NCBI GenBank assembly: GCA_026724425.1
Contig: JAIUCV010000007.1
Span: 23,201,138-23,265,137, forward strand
From: Erythrophleum ivorense
Lineage: Eukaryota > Streptophyta > Magnoliopsida > Fabales > Fabaceae
Direction: 5' to 3'
DNA: 64,000 nucleotides
The notes below the pieces were generated by a model. That model had not been told where the DNA came from. It ran no database searches and worked only from the letters and a program-made list of their open reading frames with translations. The position numbers were made by a program, and so were the translations under genes. Positions 1 to 13,393 of the stretch are shown here, piece after piece (position 1 is the first letter of the stretch; every line of letters starts with the position of its first letter).

Positions 1-2099
1 AGTCTAGGTGTAGTATAATTACGAGGCATGTTATTACACTTAGATGCACAAGATGACAATTGTACCATTTTGAAGATGATGCTTACAAGGTGTTTGATAG
101 AGTGAAGTAGTGGTTTAATTAGATGCACCATAATTCTAAGTAGGGGTGATCATGTCATACTTAGCTTCATTTAATTAACTACACCATTTAAATGCATTAG
201 CAATGAAAACTATGACCATTACTATACTTTTAACAGCAAATTTTGGTTTATTTACATACCATTCGGAGCTATAAGGGTCAACATTCAAAATTTTCTTTTC
301 CTACCCTCATATTCATCATAAACCAACTTGTTTTGGTCCATTAGACCATAAAATATGCCATACCTATCTTTATCTAGCTCACTTATACCATTTATGGAAT
401 TTAGAACAATGCTTACAATCATTCTTAAGTTTCTCCAACACTGGAAACAACTTGTTTACATGTCATATGGAGCTATAGGGATATAAATTTAGTTTTTCTT
501 TTTTCTTTAGTCACATTTATCATAAACAACTTATTTCAACTCATTAGATCAGAATTCATGCATTGGAAAGCTTAGGAATGCATGTAACCCGAGATGACAT
601 GGATTCTATAATTCTTCACAAATTTTAAAAATTCATATCTTGGCTACGAAACTCTAATTTACATAAATTAGGTTCCCATGGAAAGTTTAAGATATGAACT
701 ACATGTTGTAAAAATTTCAAATGTAAATGAATCCATTTGGCCCCCAAAAAGTCATGAGGAACAAAACCTATCTAGAATTATGCAACAGTAGACTAACATA
801 ACCAGATATCAACTTCAAAAATGCATAACTTCATTTACACAATTCTAATTGATGCAATCTCAATAACTATGGAAAGCTTATAATTGAAATTTATGCCTAT
901 AAAAAATTCATGATCAATGAAGTTCATTTGGCCCTTCAAAAACATGAAATATCATAATTGATTAGTAGGAACAGTACCAATACCAAATTACAAAATTTTT
1001 TGAACTGTGGAAATTTGTGAAACATTATCTAGGGCTTTAAAAATTCTGATTTTTGACTTGTTTGCAAGCTCTACCAAGGGTCTAATTGCTTGCTAAATTT
1101 TAGACCCAAAATAGATCATTTAGATCACTTTTGACATAAGAGTAATTTTAGTCTCTTTTAAGACTAATTTTGAGGTCTAAAAGGACCAATTGGAGTCCAA
1201 ATGAAATTCTTCCACTTTGAGCATATTTCATTCATCCTAAATGTCATTTCCAACCATTTCATTACATGTAAAGAGGCTTGGATTAAACTTTGACCCCTTT
1301 GCACCCAAGTAGACATACATACATCATGGTACCAAACATGCTAGACTACACATAATTGATTACATTTCAATACCAATTGCCATAATATAAAGTACTTCAA
1401 TTTGTACATATGGTTTCAACATATATAGAATATCTATAACATAATGCAATGCATGTAATGCAAAGATGTTATCCATGTGCTTCATATAACTCAGATGCAT
1501 CATATAGCATAAAAACTCATTCATTCTCAAGCCATGGCATCATTATAAGCTAGCTAGGCTCAACTAATCTCAACCCAGGGCCAAGGAAGAACTACTGCAC
1601 TCAATTCCATACCATAGGGAGCTAGGAGCCATCTCATTAACATATCATACACATATAGCTCATTTTAGAAAACATAATAAAGCATATCTCATGAATGCTT
1701 CACACAACAATACACACACGTATTTTAACTCATTTAAGCATTCATATACATGCAAGAAATGGAGATAAAGCTAACTTAAGATTTGTAGAGCTCCAACTAC
1801 CACTAACCCCCTTGGTCTTGGCATTTCCCTTGACTTTTTTTCACTTGGCACTCACACCTAGGGAAGTTTGAACTAGATGAGCTTACATATGGCAATTATA
1901 AGGTAAATCAATCCATTAGGATTCATTTTAAACCTCATTTCTAGCACTTAATCCCATCAAAGTCCATTATGTATCTTAAGGCTAGTTTAGGCTCATTAGG
2001 AGCAACCCTTGGTTTTTCCTTTCTAAACCTTAAACTCTTACTTTCTCTAAGCCTTATAACTTTAGGGAAACTCATTTGATTCATCACATGCATGATTAA
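1..2099 (-). repeat. Diverged LTR fragment, subgroup A' (minus orientation)
   Basis: This non-coding stretch resembles 20560-22400 along much of its length. Shared landmarks are the block around 620-760 (compare 20640-20760), the block around 1440-1620 (compare 21730-21910) and the end near 2080 (compare 22360). The shared order shows it is an LTR piece read on the minus strand. Neither terminus is present: the left runs out of the window, and the right stops where a plus-strand LTR begins at about 2100. Positions 1-180 could not be matched by eye. No ORF in it looks coding. Confidence 0.55.
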
Positions 2100-2656
2100 T
2101 ATAACATCCAATTTTTTTAACTAAATTAGGGTCGATATGATTATAAAAGAAGACCTTAAAGTAAATGGAATTAAGGTCAAATAAGGATAGAATGATAAGC
2201 AGCATATCAAGAAACGGGGTTAGGAAATCATACATGGAAAGAAAATGAAGCTAAAATGGCTAAACAAAGAAAAGAGTATATCAGTAACAAAATTGTAATC
2301 TTAAGAAAATTTTAGGAAACTTAAGGAAAAGAGTTTTAAAGCCTAAAATTAAGCTCATCAAAATTTTCAAAAGGTCTTAAAATCTAGGGATAGTCAAAAT
2401 CAATTAAGACCCTTCCAGTGTACTGAAAGAGTCAGACAGTGTTAGGACTTTAGGTGAAGCCATTTTTCACTATGTTAAGCCATCTAAACCCCAAAAATAA
2501 TGTTTTTATGTTAAAGAGCACTCCAAAATTTGTAGGGAGCAATCAAATTCTGAAAAGTTTAAAAAATGAGTCCAATCGAAACAAATTTACGAGTGAGGGC
2601 AAAATGGTCATTTTAAAAAAATTATAAATGGAGCTTCTTAAGTAAGCCATGCCTCA
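2100..2656 (+). repeat. Family A LTR, 5' part (plus orientation)
   Basis: It starts with TATAACATCC, a one-base variant of the family A start TGTAACATCC. It continues with the same order of blocks as the start of the LTR at 14190. It is cut off at 2656, where a minus-strand LTR starts (TGTCATACCA). The expected TATATA promoter region of this copy is therefore missing. Confidence 0.6.
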
Positions 2657-5600
2657 TGTCATACCATATAGTTCTTATCCTTATGATTCCCAATTTCATA
2701 GATATCCACAAGCTTAGAGTAAATATTCAAGGAAAAACATCAAATTCTTGCACTTTTAATATGTCGCGTCAGGTTAAATTTTTTATTTTTTTGTTGTGTG
2801 AGCCCTGGGGAGTATTTAACATCATTTGATTGCCATTTATCACTTATACAAATCATAAATAATCCAAAATATCAAGTAATCCACGGATTGCAAGCTAGAA
2901 TCCCCAGATTTTCTTCATTTTCCCATGGACAGAACAAGGCAGATTTTAGAGGAAATTTTGGAAATTCATAACTAAATGTAAAAAAATTGAAATCACACAA
3001 ACCATAACATTATAGAAATCTCTAAGTGTTAAATTTACACTAAAAATAGTTTCAAGTCATGAACATAGCATCTGCACCATGTTTGATATCAAAAAAGGCA
3101 CAGAGGTTTGACTGGCTATTGGTACTGATACAAGTTTATGATGTGAACTTCAAAAATATCCAATTAATTTCAAAAAAATCCAATCCATACAAATGATACC
3201 AATATGAAAAGCTATGAATGTTATCTAGAGGGAAAAAAAATCACTCTAGACCATTCTAGGATCTTTCAGACCATGAAAACCAATCAAATAGTAGCATAGG
3301 TCTGCTTGAATGCCTGGTATTGGACAGAAATTTCAAAAATTCATATGTCCCTCTCCAGACATCCAAATGGGATGATTCTAATTAGACAAAGTCATTGGGA
3401 AGTTCTAGTTTCTACCTATAAAAGTTCATAGCAATTGGACATCGTTTGCCCTATGTTTGACATATATTCATTTTCAGACTATTGAAACAGTAGCAATGAC
3501 CATATCAAAAAAATTTCCCAATTTCAAAAATTCATCAAATATTCTGTAGACCTCCAAATAATACCTACTTTATCTTCTCAAAAATCTCTAAAAAATATCT
3601 AGATGCATGCCAAATTTTAGACCAAGAAGAGCTCATTTGAACAAAAGTAGTATAGTTCACCATTTTGGTAAATTTTGCTCCATTTAAGGTACCATCTTTT
3701 GCCCAAATGGTCTTCTTAAATGTTTGGCACCTCTTGGGTAAGTTTAAAAGCATAATTATAACCTATAGGCACTGCTCAAATGGTCTTAAATACCATACAT
3801 CTCAATTTGGGTATCCCACATCCAATAATACATTAATCCATCAAGCTATTAAGAAGTCAAAAATTCACATTTCCATTGCTTTCATGCCATGAAGGGTTTA
3901 TACAAGGTTTATATACTATATTATATTTGTTCATGATCTTACATTACAAAAATAATATATAAAAGACCACTTTGGCATGTAGATACTAAGAAAACCACAA
4001 AATCCTCTAAGTGTAGTCATTTAAAGCTCTTGGCTTGCTTTTCTTATGTCTTGGGAGCCACCTAGACATTTCAAGATGGAAGGGGGAAGGGGAGTGAGAT
4101 TCTAAGAATCTCAATAACTCACACACATCCATTCACATACCTTCAAGGCATATATACATCAATAGCACAATTATAAAAACATAGTGTGGAAAGCTATAAT
4201 TTCATGCCATATTTACACATCAAAATCATTCTTATGCTCTAAGGACTTTTGACTTAGCCTCACCCATTTAAAGGACTTTTGGCCTAGTTTCACCCATGCC
4301 TTGAGACTTTTGGCACATCCTCACCCACTTTAAAGGACTTTTGGCATCACCTCACCCTTATGAGCCAATCTCACATTCAAAGTCATTCAAGAACACACAT
4401 TTGGTACTAATACAATTTCAAGAGATCATATGGCATGTTACCATATCACAAGAGCATATACAAACATAATAACATACATATGCATACAAGAATGTAAAGG
4501 AAGGAGGTAGAGAGCTACCTTTCAATTAATGCAAGATTTACTTTGCTAGTTCCTTCCCCTCTTTGATTTCACAAGAGCACTTAGGTTGGTTGGATGTTTT
4601 CTTGGCCTAGACATCACAAGGAACACATAATCACATACTTGAAGCAAGCCAAGACACTAAACTAAAGCTTAAAACCCATACTTAGTTTCATACTTGGAAT
4701 TATGGTTCCATAATTGGCCTAATGAAGCAACTCTCATATTTCAAATTCTATACTCCATTTTCTTTTCATTTTTAGGCTTCTTGACCCCATTTAAGGTTCT
4801 TGAAGCCATCATATAATCATTAGCATAATTGGAAAACCAAGTTGCTTTTTAAGACACCATTATGGATACCATTTCTCCATCTCTCATTCCATGGCTCCTA
4901 AATTTTTTCCAATGGTTCCTCCTATCTTCTAACATCATATGGAGTCCTAAACCAAGGCTAGAACAAATTAAAACACTCTCTAATCCAATGCTCTTGCCTT
5001 GGCTGAACCTATGGACAAAAATGAGATTCTTAGAGTTTCAAATTTTTTCTTGATGGGAGAGTCACTTGGGAGGCTTCCTAGAGCTCTTAGGAGCTCAATT
5101 AAATACTCACACATGCAAGGAAATTCAAGAATCAAATCAGTTTTTACATTGTGTTCATGAGTTCTACACTTTCCAAACTTAAAATTCATTAGGTTTCCTT
5201 GCAATTTCTTTACATAATCCAAGTTCCTATAGCCTAATTTAATGAATACTTACTAATTTTAGAACAAAAACTTCCCCCTTTATGGTTTTGTTTTAGGCAT
5301 CCCACACCACGGAAGAAAAGAAGAAGAAGAAGCAACAAAGGAGGGAGAAACTGCCTTAAATTCAAGATCCCTTCAAGAGTCCTTCTCCTTGCTTTAGCTT
5401 CCTCTTTGAAACTCCAATTTTCCCCCTCTGGTTCAAGGCCAAAACAGGACCATATTACTCTCTAAAACTATGGGAAGAGAGCTTAAGAGAAGAGGAAGAA
5501 AGTTCTAAGAAGAAATAAGCATGAAATTCTTAACTTTTTCTCACCTTTTACCTTGCTTTCTTACTCCCTTTTCTCCTTCTATTTGTGTGCCTAAAGGAGT

Positions 5601-6222
5601 TGCTCCCTTTCTGAAATTTGGGCAGAAGGAATGTCGGTCTAAGTGGGAGGAGAGGGAACGTGAGTCTTAAAGAAGAACTAAGAAGTTTCTTTTTAAAAAT
5701 TGTTTCCATTTTTGCCCTTTCGTAATAGCATTTCCGGTTTGGCTTCGTTTTAGCTCCTTTTTAAGAAATTTTCTTTTCCATTATAAAATTTAGGTTCTCA
5801 ATTTAATAAAATACCTTTGGAATTACTCAAATTAGAGTTAAAACCTCCCCAAATGAACTGGTCAAAGTTTGGGTCAACTGATGTTGAAAAAAAGTGCACC
5901 GGAGGGGGTTTTAACGGTCTTGTGGCTTCCATGGTTTTCAGGGCCTCTGAGAACCCTGGGCAACTCAAAATTTCCATTTAAAAAAGCCATCCTGAGTGTT
6001 TTTTCCAAAATTACACTTAATTATGAAAATGCCATTGGCCTTTTGAAAAATTTTTTTGAATCACTCTGGCCTCGGTTTTTGGGTAACTCAAGGCTCAAAT
6101 CCTCATTGTCTATTATTTAAAATTTTATCCAAATTTTATTTAGCCTTGAATCACTCATCTCAGGGGACTTGCTTTTCAAATTGGCCTGTTCCATTTTTTT
6201 TTACAACATATCGGATGTTACA
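2657..6222 (-). repeat. Full-length family A LTR; 3' LTR of a decayed chromovirus
   Basis: The LTR is bounded by TGTCATACCA on the left and GGATGTTACA on the right, about 3.57 kb. It is followed directly by a polypurine tract and minus-strand integrase/chromodomain coding remnants, which makes it the 3' LTR of that element. It carries the family landmarks in order: diverged ~190-bp subrepeats (about 2940-3620), the hairpin TGAGATTCTAAGAATCTCA at 4095-4113, and the ~31-bp CTTTTGG...CTCACCC minisatellite (about 4240-4370). The 5 bases before it (CCTCA) do not match the bases after 10149, so no target duplication is seen. Confidence 0.8.
4095..4113 (-). promoter_or_regulatory. Conserved LTR hairpin
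   Basis: TGAGATTCTAAGAATCTCA folds into an 8-bp stem with a 3-nt loop. It lies beside a G/A-rich run. Equivalent sites occur at 29394-29412 and 40042-40061, with decayed forms near 46714, 52350, 16420 and 55640. Family B has TGAGATGCAAATCTCA at 62095-62110. Its role is unknown; an RNA-level element near the R/U5 border is one possibility. Confidence 0.45.
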
Positions 6223-6240
6223 TTTTCCACCCCCTTAAAA
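6223..6240 (-). other. Polypurine tract of the decayed chromovirus
   Basis: On the minus strand this reads TTTTAAGGGGGTGGAAAA and abuts the LTR start TGTAACATCC. That is the expected position of the plus-strand primer in an LTR retrotransposon. It fixes the orientation of the element and confirms that 2657-6222 is the 3' LTR. Confidence 0.75.
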
Positions 6241-8975
6241 TAAATTACGTCGTACCTTAAGGAAATAGCTCTAGATATTTCTATTTCATTTCACCCTCCA
6301 ATTCCCAAGTTGCCTCCTCATACGTCAGGCCTTTCTAGACCACTTTCACCAGAGGAATGCTCTTGTTTCTCAGTTGTTTCAACTTAGCATCCACAATTCT
6401 TTCTGGCCTCACTACATAGGAAAAGATTTTCCTATAATTGAATAAACTCATATTCTATGACATGTGAGGGGTCTAGTAAGTACTTCTTTAATTGAGAGAT
6501 GTAAAAAACCATTATAGATTTGGGCTAGGTTTGGAATTAGGGCTATCCAGTAGACCACGGGTCTGATTTTTCTCAAGGATTTCAAATGGGCCAAGATACC
6601 TAGGAATGAGCTTCTTTACCCTCATAGACCAACCTCCCCCAGTCACTGGAGACACTTGGATAAATACGTGGTTTCCAATCTCAAACTTTAACGGCCTTTT
6701 TTCTCCTATCACCATAACTTTTCTACCTATTCTGGGCTATAAGGAGTTTCTTTCTAATTAATTCTATCTACTAAGTAGTTTGGTTCACTAACTCAGGTCC
6801 TAGCAAACTCCTTTCCCCTTAGCTCAACCTAACATAATAGGGATCTACACTTTCTCCCATATAAAGCCTCATAAGGGGCTATCTGAATACTGGAATGATA
6901 ACTGTTATTGTACGCAAACTCTGCTAATGACAGATATGCATCCCAGTTGCCCTTCATCTCTAACACACATGCCCTCAACATGTTCTCTAAGGTCTGGATG
7001 GTCTTCTCAGTCTGACCATTTGTCTGGGGGTGATAAGTAATACTAAATTGCGACCTGGTCCCTAAGGCATGCTGTAACAACCTCTAAAAGTTCGATGTGA
7101 ACCTGGAGTCTCCATCTGATATTACGCTACTGGGTACTCTATGAAGTTGCATTATTTTATGTATATACAATTGGGCTAATATATCTAATGAATAAGTATC
7201 TTTAATTGCTAAAAAAGTGTGCAGACTTTGTCAATCTATCTACAACTACCCAGATAACATCGTGTTTTAAAAGATGCCCTGGGTAACCCCATAACGAAAT
7301 TTATAGCTATACTATCCCATTTCCACTCAGGAATATCTAGGGGTTTGTAACAACCCAGCTTGTCTCTGGTGCTCTACCTTAACCATCTGGTACATTAAAC
7401 ACATTGCCATGTAATCTATGACGTCATTTTTCATTCTTGGCTACCAAAAGATTCTTTTTACATCTTGATATATTTTGGTGGCATCTGGGTGGATAGTATG
7501 TTTACTTTTGTGTGCCTCTTCTAAAATTCTCTCTCTCAATTCATTACTACTAGGCACACAAATTCTATTTCTGTTTACTATCACACCATCCTCAGATATC
7601 CTAAAATATGAGGTCCTACCTTGGGAGATCTCGCTCCTAATCTATCTCAAAAATTTATCCTTTCTCTGGACATCTAAGATCTAGGCTCTCAACTTATTCT
7701 TAATCTGAGGTCTCACTCAAGAATAGTCTATCCAATACTAGTTGGCAAGAAAGGATCAGATTTCTAAATTTCTTTTAAGAGCTCCTACTCTCTAATCATT
7801 ATATAGGCTACGTGGATGGATTTCCTACTCAAGGCATTGGCCATTACATTGGCCTTACTTGGATCGTATTTCAACATATAATTATAGTCTTTTAGGAACT
7901 CAATCCATCTCCTCTATCACATATTGAGTTCCTTTTGATCGAACATGTATTTTAGACTCTTGTGGTCACTATAAATTTCTATACTAGCCCCATACAAATA
8001 GTGCCTCCAAATCTTAAGAGCGAAAATTACTGCGGCTAACTCTANNNNNNNNNNNNNNNNNNNNNNNCCTACCAAATTAAGAAAAGTCCCAACCTCGATG
8101 ATAGTCCTAGGTTTATCCCATTGTAACATAGCTTAACTTTATGGGGATCTACTGCGACCCTATCATATGAGATCACATGACCTAAGAATTTCACCTCGGT
8201 TAGCCAAAACTCACATTTACTCAGTTTGGCATATAGTCTCTTATCTCTCAGAGTCTCTAGGACTAATCTCATATGCCTCTCATGCTCTTCAAAAGATTTA
8301 GAGTATAATAGGATATCATCAACAAAGACCATAACAAATTTATCCAGATATGATCTGAATACCCTATTCATGTAATCCATGAATACCGCGGGCGCATTCG
8401 TCAACCCGAATGGCATCACAAGGAACTTATAATGTCTATATTTAGTCCTGAAGGCCGTTTTTGGGATGTTTTTAGCTCTCACCCTCAGCTAGTGATACCC
8501 ATATCTAAGATCTATCTTGGAAAATACAGATACTCTAGCTAACTGATCTAATAAGTCATCTATCCTAGGGAGATGATACTTATTCTTGATTATAACCTTA
8601 TTCAATTCTTTATAATCTATACATAGTCTCAAGTTACCATCTTTTTTTTTTCACAAATAACACTAGAGCTCCCCCGGGTGACACACTAAGGTAGATAAAC
8701 CATTTTTCTAATAACTCCTCTATTTACTTTTTTAACTTAGCAAGCTCAGTGGGAGCCATCCTATAGGGAGCCTTAGACACCGGTCTATCCTCAGGCACTA
8801 CATCTATGGGAAACTCTATCTCTCTCTCAGGGGGGTAGGCCACTAAAGTCAAAATCTTTAGGGAAATCCTTTGGGAATTCCTTTACTATCGGGACCTCCT
8901 CTATCCCTTCTTCTGCCTCAGCCTGAATAGAGAAAAAGACTAGAGATCTCTTACACCCATGTTCTAGAGTCTCCT
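6241..8975 (-). pseudogene. Decayed chromovirus pol (RT, RNase H, integrase, chromodomain)
   Basis: Read on the minus strand, pieces line up with the better copy at 34272-37439. Linker after protease: about 8975-8760. Reverse transcriptase: 8760-8069, with MPFGLTNAPAVF and the catalytic FVDD. RNase H end: 8044-7917. Integrase zinc-finger region: about 7560-7340. Integrase core: 7260-6829, including HPQTNGQTE and EALYGRKCRS. Integrase C-terminus with RYLGPFEIL: 6715-6512. A chromodomain-like tail with EEATWELE: about 6480-6250. Many stops and frameshifts leave only open pieces of 60-140 codons, so it is dead. About 300 bp around the RT/RNase H junction are absent at the N run. Gag and most of protease are missing; the left-over interior is joined directly to an LTR at about 8976. 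Confidence 0.85.
8045..8067. other. Assembly gap (23 N)
   Basis: A run of 23 N interrupts the decayed pol. The flanks correspond to about 35965 and 35660 in the related copy. Roughly 300 bp of the RT thumb/connection and RNase H start are therefore missing here, either hidden in the gap or deleted. Confidence 0.95.
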
Positions 8976-10149
8976 ATGATTTTGGACTTGCCTCACCCTT
9001 TTCTTAAAGGGCTTGAACTAAACCTTACTCTTAGGAGACTCTAGACTTTGTTTTAACCATTCTCAAGGGTTCTTGGCTCATCTTCACCATAGCTAGTGGG
9101 TTCTTGGCTTCACCATGCTCAAGCAAACTAAAGCAAATACATAACATGTTCTTTGAGTGCATAAAACAACATCATGGTACCATGGCATATGAATGAATGC
9201 TAGAATACTTTCTCATGACTTGAAACACATATAGGAATGACAAAATACCTTGTTTTCTTGCTTGTTCTTTACTTGGTTGGCTTCCTTTCCTCAAACACAA
9301 AATTGCTCTCTCTGTTTTGCCCTCAACAAAACCAAACTCCTCATTTAAACCATGGAAAGGAAGCTTGAGAGGAGAGGAATAAGTTTAGAAGAAGAAGGAG
9401 CATGAAAATCCATAAAATTTCTTACCTTTTTCTTTTTTTTTTTCTCTTCCTTTCTTCTCCTCCTTGACGTGTCCAAGAGAGCTAGTCTTTCTCTAGTTTT
9501 TAGGCAGAATAAGTAGTGCAAATAATGAGGAGAAGAAACATGAAACTTAAAGAGGGTTCAAGAAGCTTCCATTTTCTTTAAAATTTCAATTTTACCTTTT
9601 TGTCCTAGCATTTTTGTTTTAATTTCGTTTTAGCTCCTTTTTGAGAACCATCTTTTTTATCATAAAATTTAGTTCTCAATTTTATAAAATTCCTTTGGAA
9701 TCACTCAAATTGGAGCTAAAATTTTCCCGAATGAATCAGTTAAAATTCGGGTCAACCAATGTTAGAAAACGCGCACCAGATAAGCTTTAATTGTCCTAGG
9801 GCTTCTTATAGTTTTCAAGGCCTCTAAGAACCTTGGAGAACTCAAATTTGTTATTTTAAAAGCCCTTCTATGAGAATTCTAAAGTGTTTTTCAAAATTAT
9901 GAAAATGCCATTATGTTTTGTAACTATTTCGTTAAATTCCGTCTGGCCATTTTAGACTCTGTTTCAGGGTACCTCTAGCCTTGACTCATCATTATTTGAG
10001 GTCTAAAATATTATTCTAATTTTATTGGATCCCAAATCACTTTATCTAGGAGACTTTCTTTTGTATCTAGTGAATTTTATGTGTTTACGGAGAAATCATA
10101 CATTACGTTTCTCGTGTTTTCTCTCGTTTTCAAAGAACCGAATATTACA
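8976..10149 (-). repeat. Family A LTR, 5' part (minus orientation)
   Basis: It begins inside the minisatellite region (TTTTGGACTTGCCTCACC at about 8994) and ends with GAATATTACA at 10149, the family's 5' terminus on the minus strand. It is probably what remains of the 5' LTR of the element at 2657-8975, fused to it by a deletion that removed gag and the LTR 3' part. The flanking TAGAC does not match CCTCA before 2657, so separate insertions joined by recombination remain possible. Confidence 0.65.
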
Positions 10150-12049
10150 TAGACTATGTTATGTTATAGTTTTGGCCTAACCATGTTATTTTCAACTCCT
10201 AATTAGTATGTTTAGATGTTTTATGATGCAAAGAACAAGAATCTAATACTAAAATTGATTGAAACCTTGAAATCACCAAGTTAGAGTTTTTATGGTTCCA
10301 TTTTAGCCAAGAAGAAATTCAAGGGGCGAAGAAGTTGTTTAATTGATTTTAGGGATATGGGTAGTCTTAAAATGATATAAGAACAATAATGGAAGTATTA
10401 GATTGAATTTAGAAGTTAAATTTTGTAAATTGAAAATTTAGGGTTCAAGAAAGGGCAAAATGTAACCATTTTATGTTAACTTGTATAAGTAAGTTTGTAA
10501 TGCCTCTTATGAATCCTAATGTAACTGTATAGATCATATATGATAAAATTTTAAAGCCTAGAAATTGAATTTTTGAAGTTACCCCTTAAGGCTTAAGGTA
10601 ATATAATGAGTCCCATTATGTGAAAATTGAAAATATTAAATAGATAATGCCAATGATGATATGTATAGTAAATATGGAATTTGTGATTTGAATTATAAAT
10701 TTTAGAAGCATAAGTTGGCTTAGGATTTAAGTTTAGTGAAATCTCTAACCTAAAGCCTAAGCAAAGAATCAATTATGGGGAGCAAAGAATCTAAAAGGAA
10801 TTTCATAAGTTTAGCCCTTAAATATAGTAAAATTTAAGCATTTTAGATGGTATAATTGCTATTTAATAAGCATGTATCTTGAAAGTATGTAAGAAAGGGT
10901 TTTAAGTACACTTTAAATGGCCTAAAGTATAGTAAAAAGTTATAAAAATTTAAGAGAGATTGTTATGAGCTATAAATGTTGATGATATGTTTATGTCATA
11001 TTTTAAGGACAAGCTAGTAAGACTCCATCCCATTGTAGTTGTAAAGCCAAAAAAGAAAAGGAAAAGGAGCAAGAAATAGAGCAAAAAAGTTAAAGGTACA
11101 CTTCTTTATTGGGTTCTTATAACCTATATAAGGTAGCCTACTCTTCCCTGTCTAGTTGCATACAAACTTGTTTAAGCTAGATATGTATTGTATTGTATTG
11201 GTTGTTTTATCATAGTATATGCTATATTGCATTGCATCAATTATATGTCATGTTTTACATGTTATGTTTAATGAGCTGAGGCTATAGGATAAAGAGGGGC
11301 AATGAAAATGAACACAGTAGTTTTTCTAAGCCCAAGAGAAAAGCCTAAGCTAAGCTGAGATTCATGGCCATAAGCATTTATGTTAGTTTTATATGACCAT
11401 GCATACTTGCATAATTCTTGCTTAATTGTCTTATACTTATTTTAGGTGATTTGGGTATAGCTATTTAGATTCTCCTAACTCTCACCCTATCTCTATTTTC
11501 CCACTAATCAGTGCCAATAAAGGAAAAGAGAAAGAATGATATTTGGAACTACAAAACTATAGAAATGTTTTGTATCTAATTTTGTCGTAATGTTACAATG
11601 AATGTATGTATTAAGTTTTATTTCCTCAATAATGTAGTTATGTGTACCACTATATTATTAACAATGATGTAATTCCAGTTTGAGTTATTTAGAAAAAGAT
11701 GATGATATATGTTCAGATTGTGTTATTTAATATTATTATTATCTATATTATTTTCATGTCTGTAAGTTTAGGCTGAAATGTGATCATTTTATTAGTTTAG
11801 ATAGTCAATTTTATAAGGGGAAACTCTATTAGATTTTCCTTAGAATATTATATACGTCTTACTTTTCACAGTAAAAATTGGATTGACATGGAATTTATGA
11901 AAAAGGCTAATGGTCGTATTTTGGAAATTTGGATTTAATATTTTTCTTCCATCAGTAAATAGACTTGCTGTTGAACCATAATAAGTAAAGAAGAACTAGA
12001 TAGTTAAAGTTTTACAATTAACGGAGTCTAAGACCATCGTGCCTTTTTT
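10150..12049 (+). repeat. Diverged LTR debris, subgroup A' (plus orientation)
   Basis: This AT-rich non-coding sequence has patches that look like the reverse complement of the A' LTR at 20560-22785, most clearly around 11140-11400. Around 11560-11720 it loosely resembles 16530-16760. Ends are not recognisable and several breaks are likely. I see no gene. Confidence 0.4.
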
Positions 12050-13374
12050 ACCCAATTTAAGCCCTAAAAATTCAACTTTCAATTTAGAGCTCCTAAATCA
12101 ATCTAATGGTTTCATAATTATTTATTCATCATATTTAAGCCTCTAAATTTATTAGAACTTATAAAATCACTTTGTAGGTGCTTCATCCTTGCCTTGGCTA
12201 GCCATCACCCATAAAAGAGCAATATGGAGTTTTGTTATTTCTTTCTAGGAGTTTGATGCATATATTTTTTCCTTGGTTCCTTTCTTACTTAATCATGAAC
12301 TCATATAGCTTAAAATACCTCCTAATAGTTTCAAAACTCCTTAGGTGCAATAGAAACCCTAACATCCGTAAATTGCAATCCATAACTTCCCATGGCAATC
12401 TAATTCCTCATGCCTTAAAACCTCTAGTTCTACCTTGTTTCTATGCAAAACACATTCCCTTCATATGGAGCTTGACTTGGCTAAACATGGAAGGGGAGGA
12501 GAAGCCAAGAGGAAGCCAATTTCCAACCATGATTCATACCTCATCTTAAAGCCTTTCATGAGAAGAAATGTCCTCAAATCTTCACCTTCTTCTGAAAGCT
12601 AAGCCACAAAAATCCTCCTTTTATAAAACTAAAACTACTAAGAAAGAGAGCTTGAAGAGAAAAATAAAGTTAATGAATGAACTAGCATGAAAATAAGGCA
12701 AATTCTTACCTTTTCTTAGCTTGTTTTCCTCTTTCTTCTCTTTCCTTTTCAGGCAACTCAAGCTTCTAGTTCAGAGGGCAAATAGGTCAGTTAGGAGTCT
12801 CTAGAGATGGCGTGACTTTAATAAGAAAGGAAAGGAAGTGGTTTAAAATAATTTCATAAATTTCCATTTTGCCTGTTTGCTACAATTCCTCCGTTTATAC
12901 TCATTTTAACCCCCTTTTTAGAACCATCTTTTCCATATAAAAATTTAGGCTATCTAATTTATTAAAAACATTTTCTTTCAATTTTATGGTGTTTAGAACC
13001 ATTCTAAATTGATTGGTCAAAATTTAAATTAACTGACGGCCCAAAATGTACATCTGAAGGGTTTTAGCCATTTTAAAAGTTCATATGATTTTTAAGGCCT
13101 TTAAGAACTTTGGAGAACTCAGTTTTACCATTTAAAACTTCCTTTTTTGAGTTTTTAAAGAGTTGCCCAAAATTATAATTTTGCCATTACCTTTTTGGTT
13201 AAATCTATTTAGCTATTGTGGCTCTAGTTTCGGGCCATCTTTAACTTTATGCCCTCATTTTTTAATGCCTAGATTATTATTGTAACCATGCTTAACCTTA
13301 TTTCATTTTATTTTGAAATCTTCCTTTTGTATCTTATTGGTAGTAGTTCAATTTTAAGGAAACTGAGTATTACA
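12050..13374 (-). repeat. A' LTR, 5' part; truncated 3' LTR of a second decayed chromovirus
   Basis: It matches 22430-22785 and 25766-26745 in order, and ends with GAGTATTACA followed at once by a polypurine tract and decayed integrase sequence. It is thus the 3' LTR of the element continuing to 20559. The left (LTR 3') portion is missing; the left limit is approximate. Confidence 0.6.
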
Positions 13375-13393
13375 TTTCCCCTCTTAAATAAAA
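13375..13393 (-). other. Polypurine tract of the second decayed chromovirus
   Basis: The minus strand reads TTTTATTTAAGAGGGGAAA directly before the LTR start TGTAATACTC. This is the same arrangement as at 6223-6240. Confidence 0.65.

Noticed and set aside
5869..6238. Open frames whose peptides resemble those at 31156-31582
   Set aside because: The similarity is explained by the two LTRs being homologous DNA. The frames are antisense to LTR transcription and differ in start and end.
2652..10154. Complete element with target duplication from 2657 to 10149
   Set aside because: Flanks CCTCA and TAGAC differ, and the right LTR is partial, so a simple single insertion is not supported.
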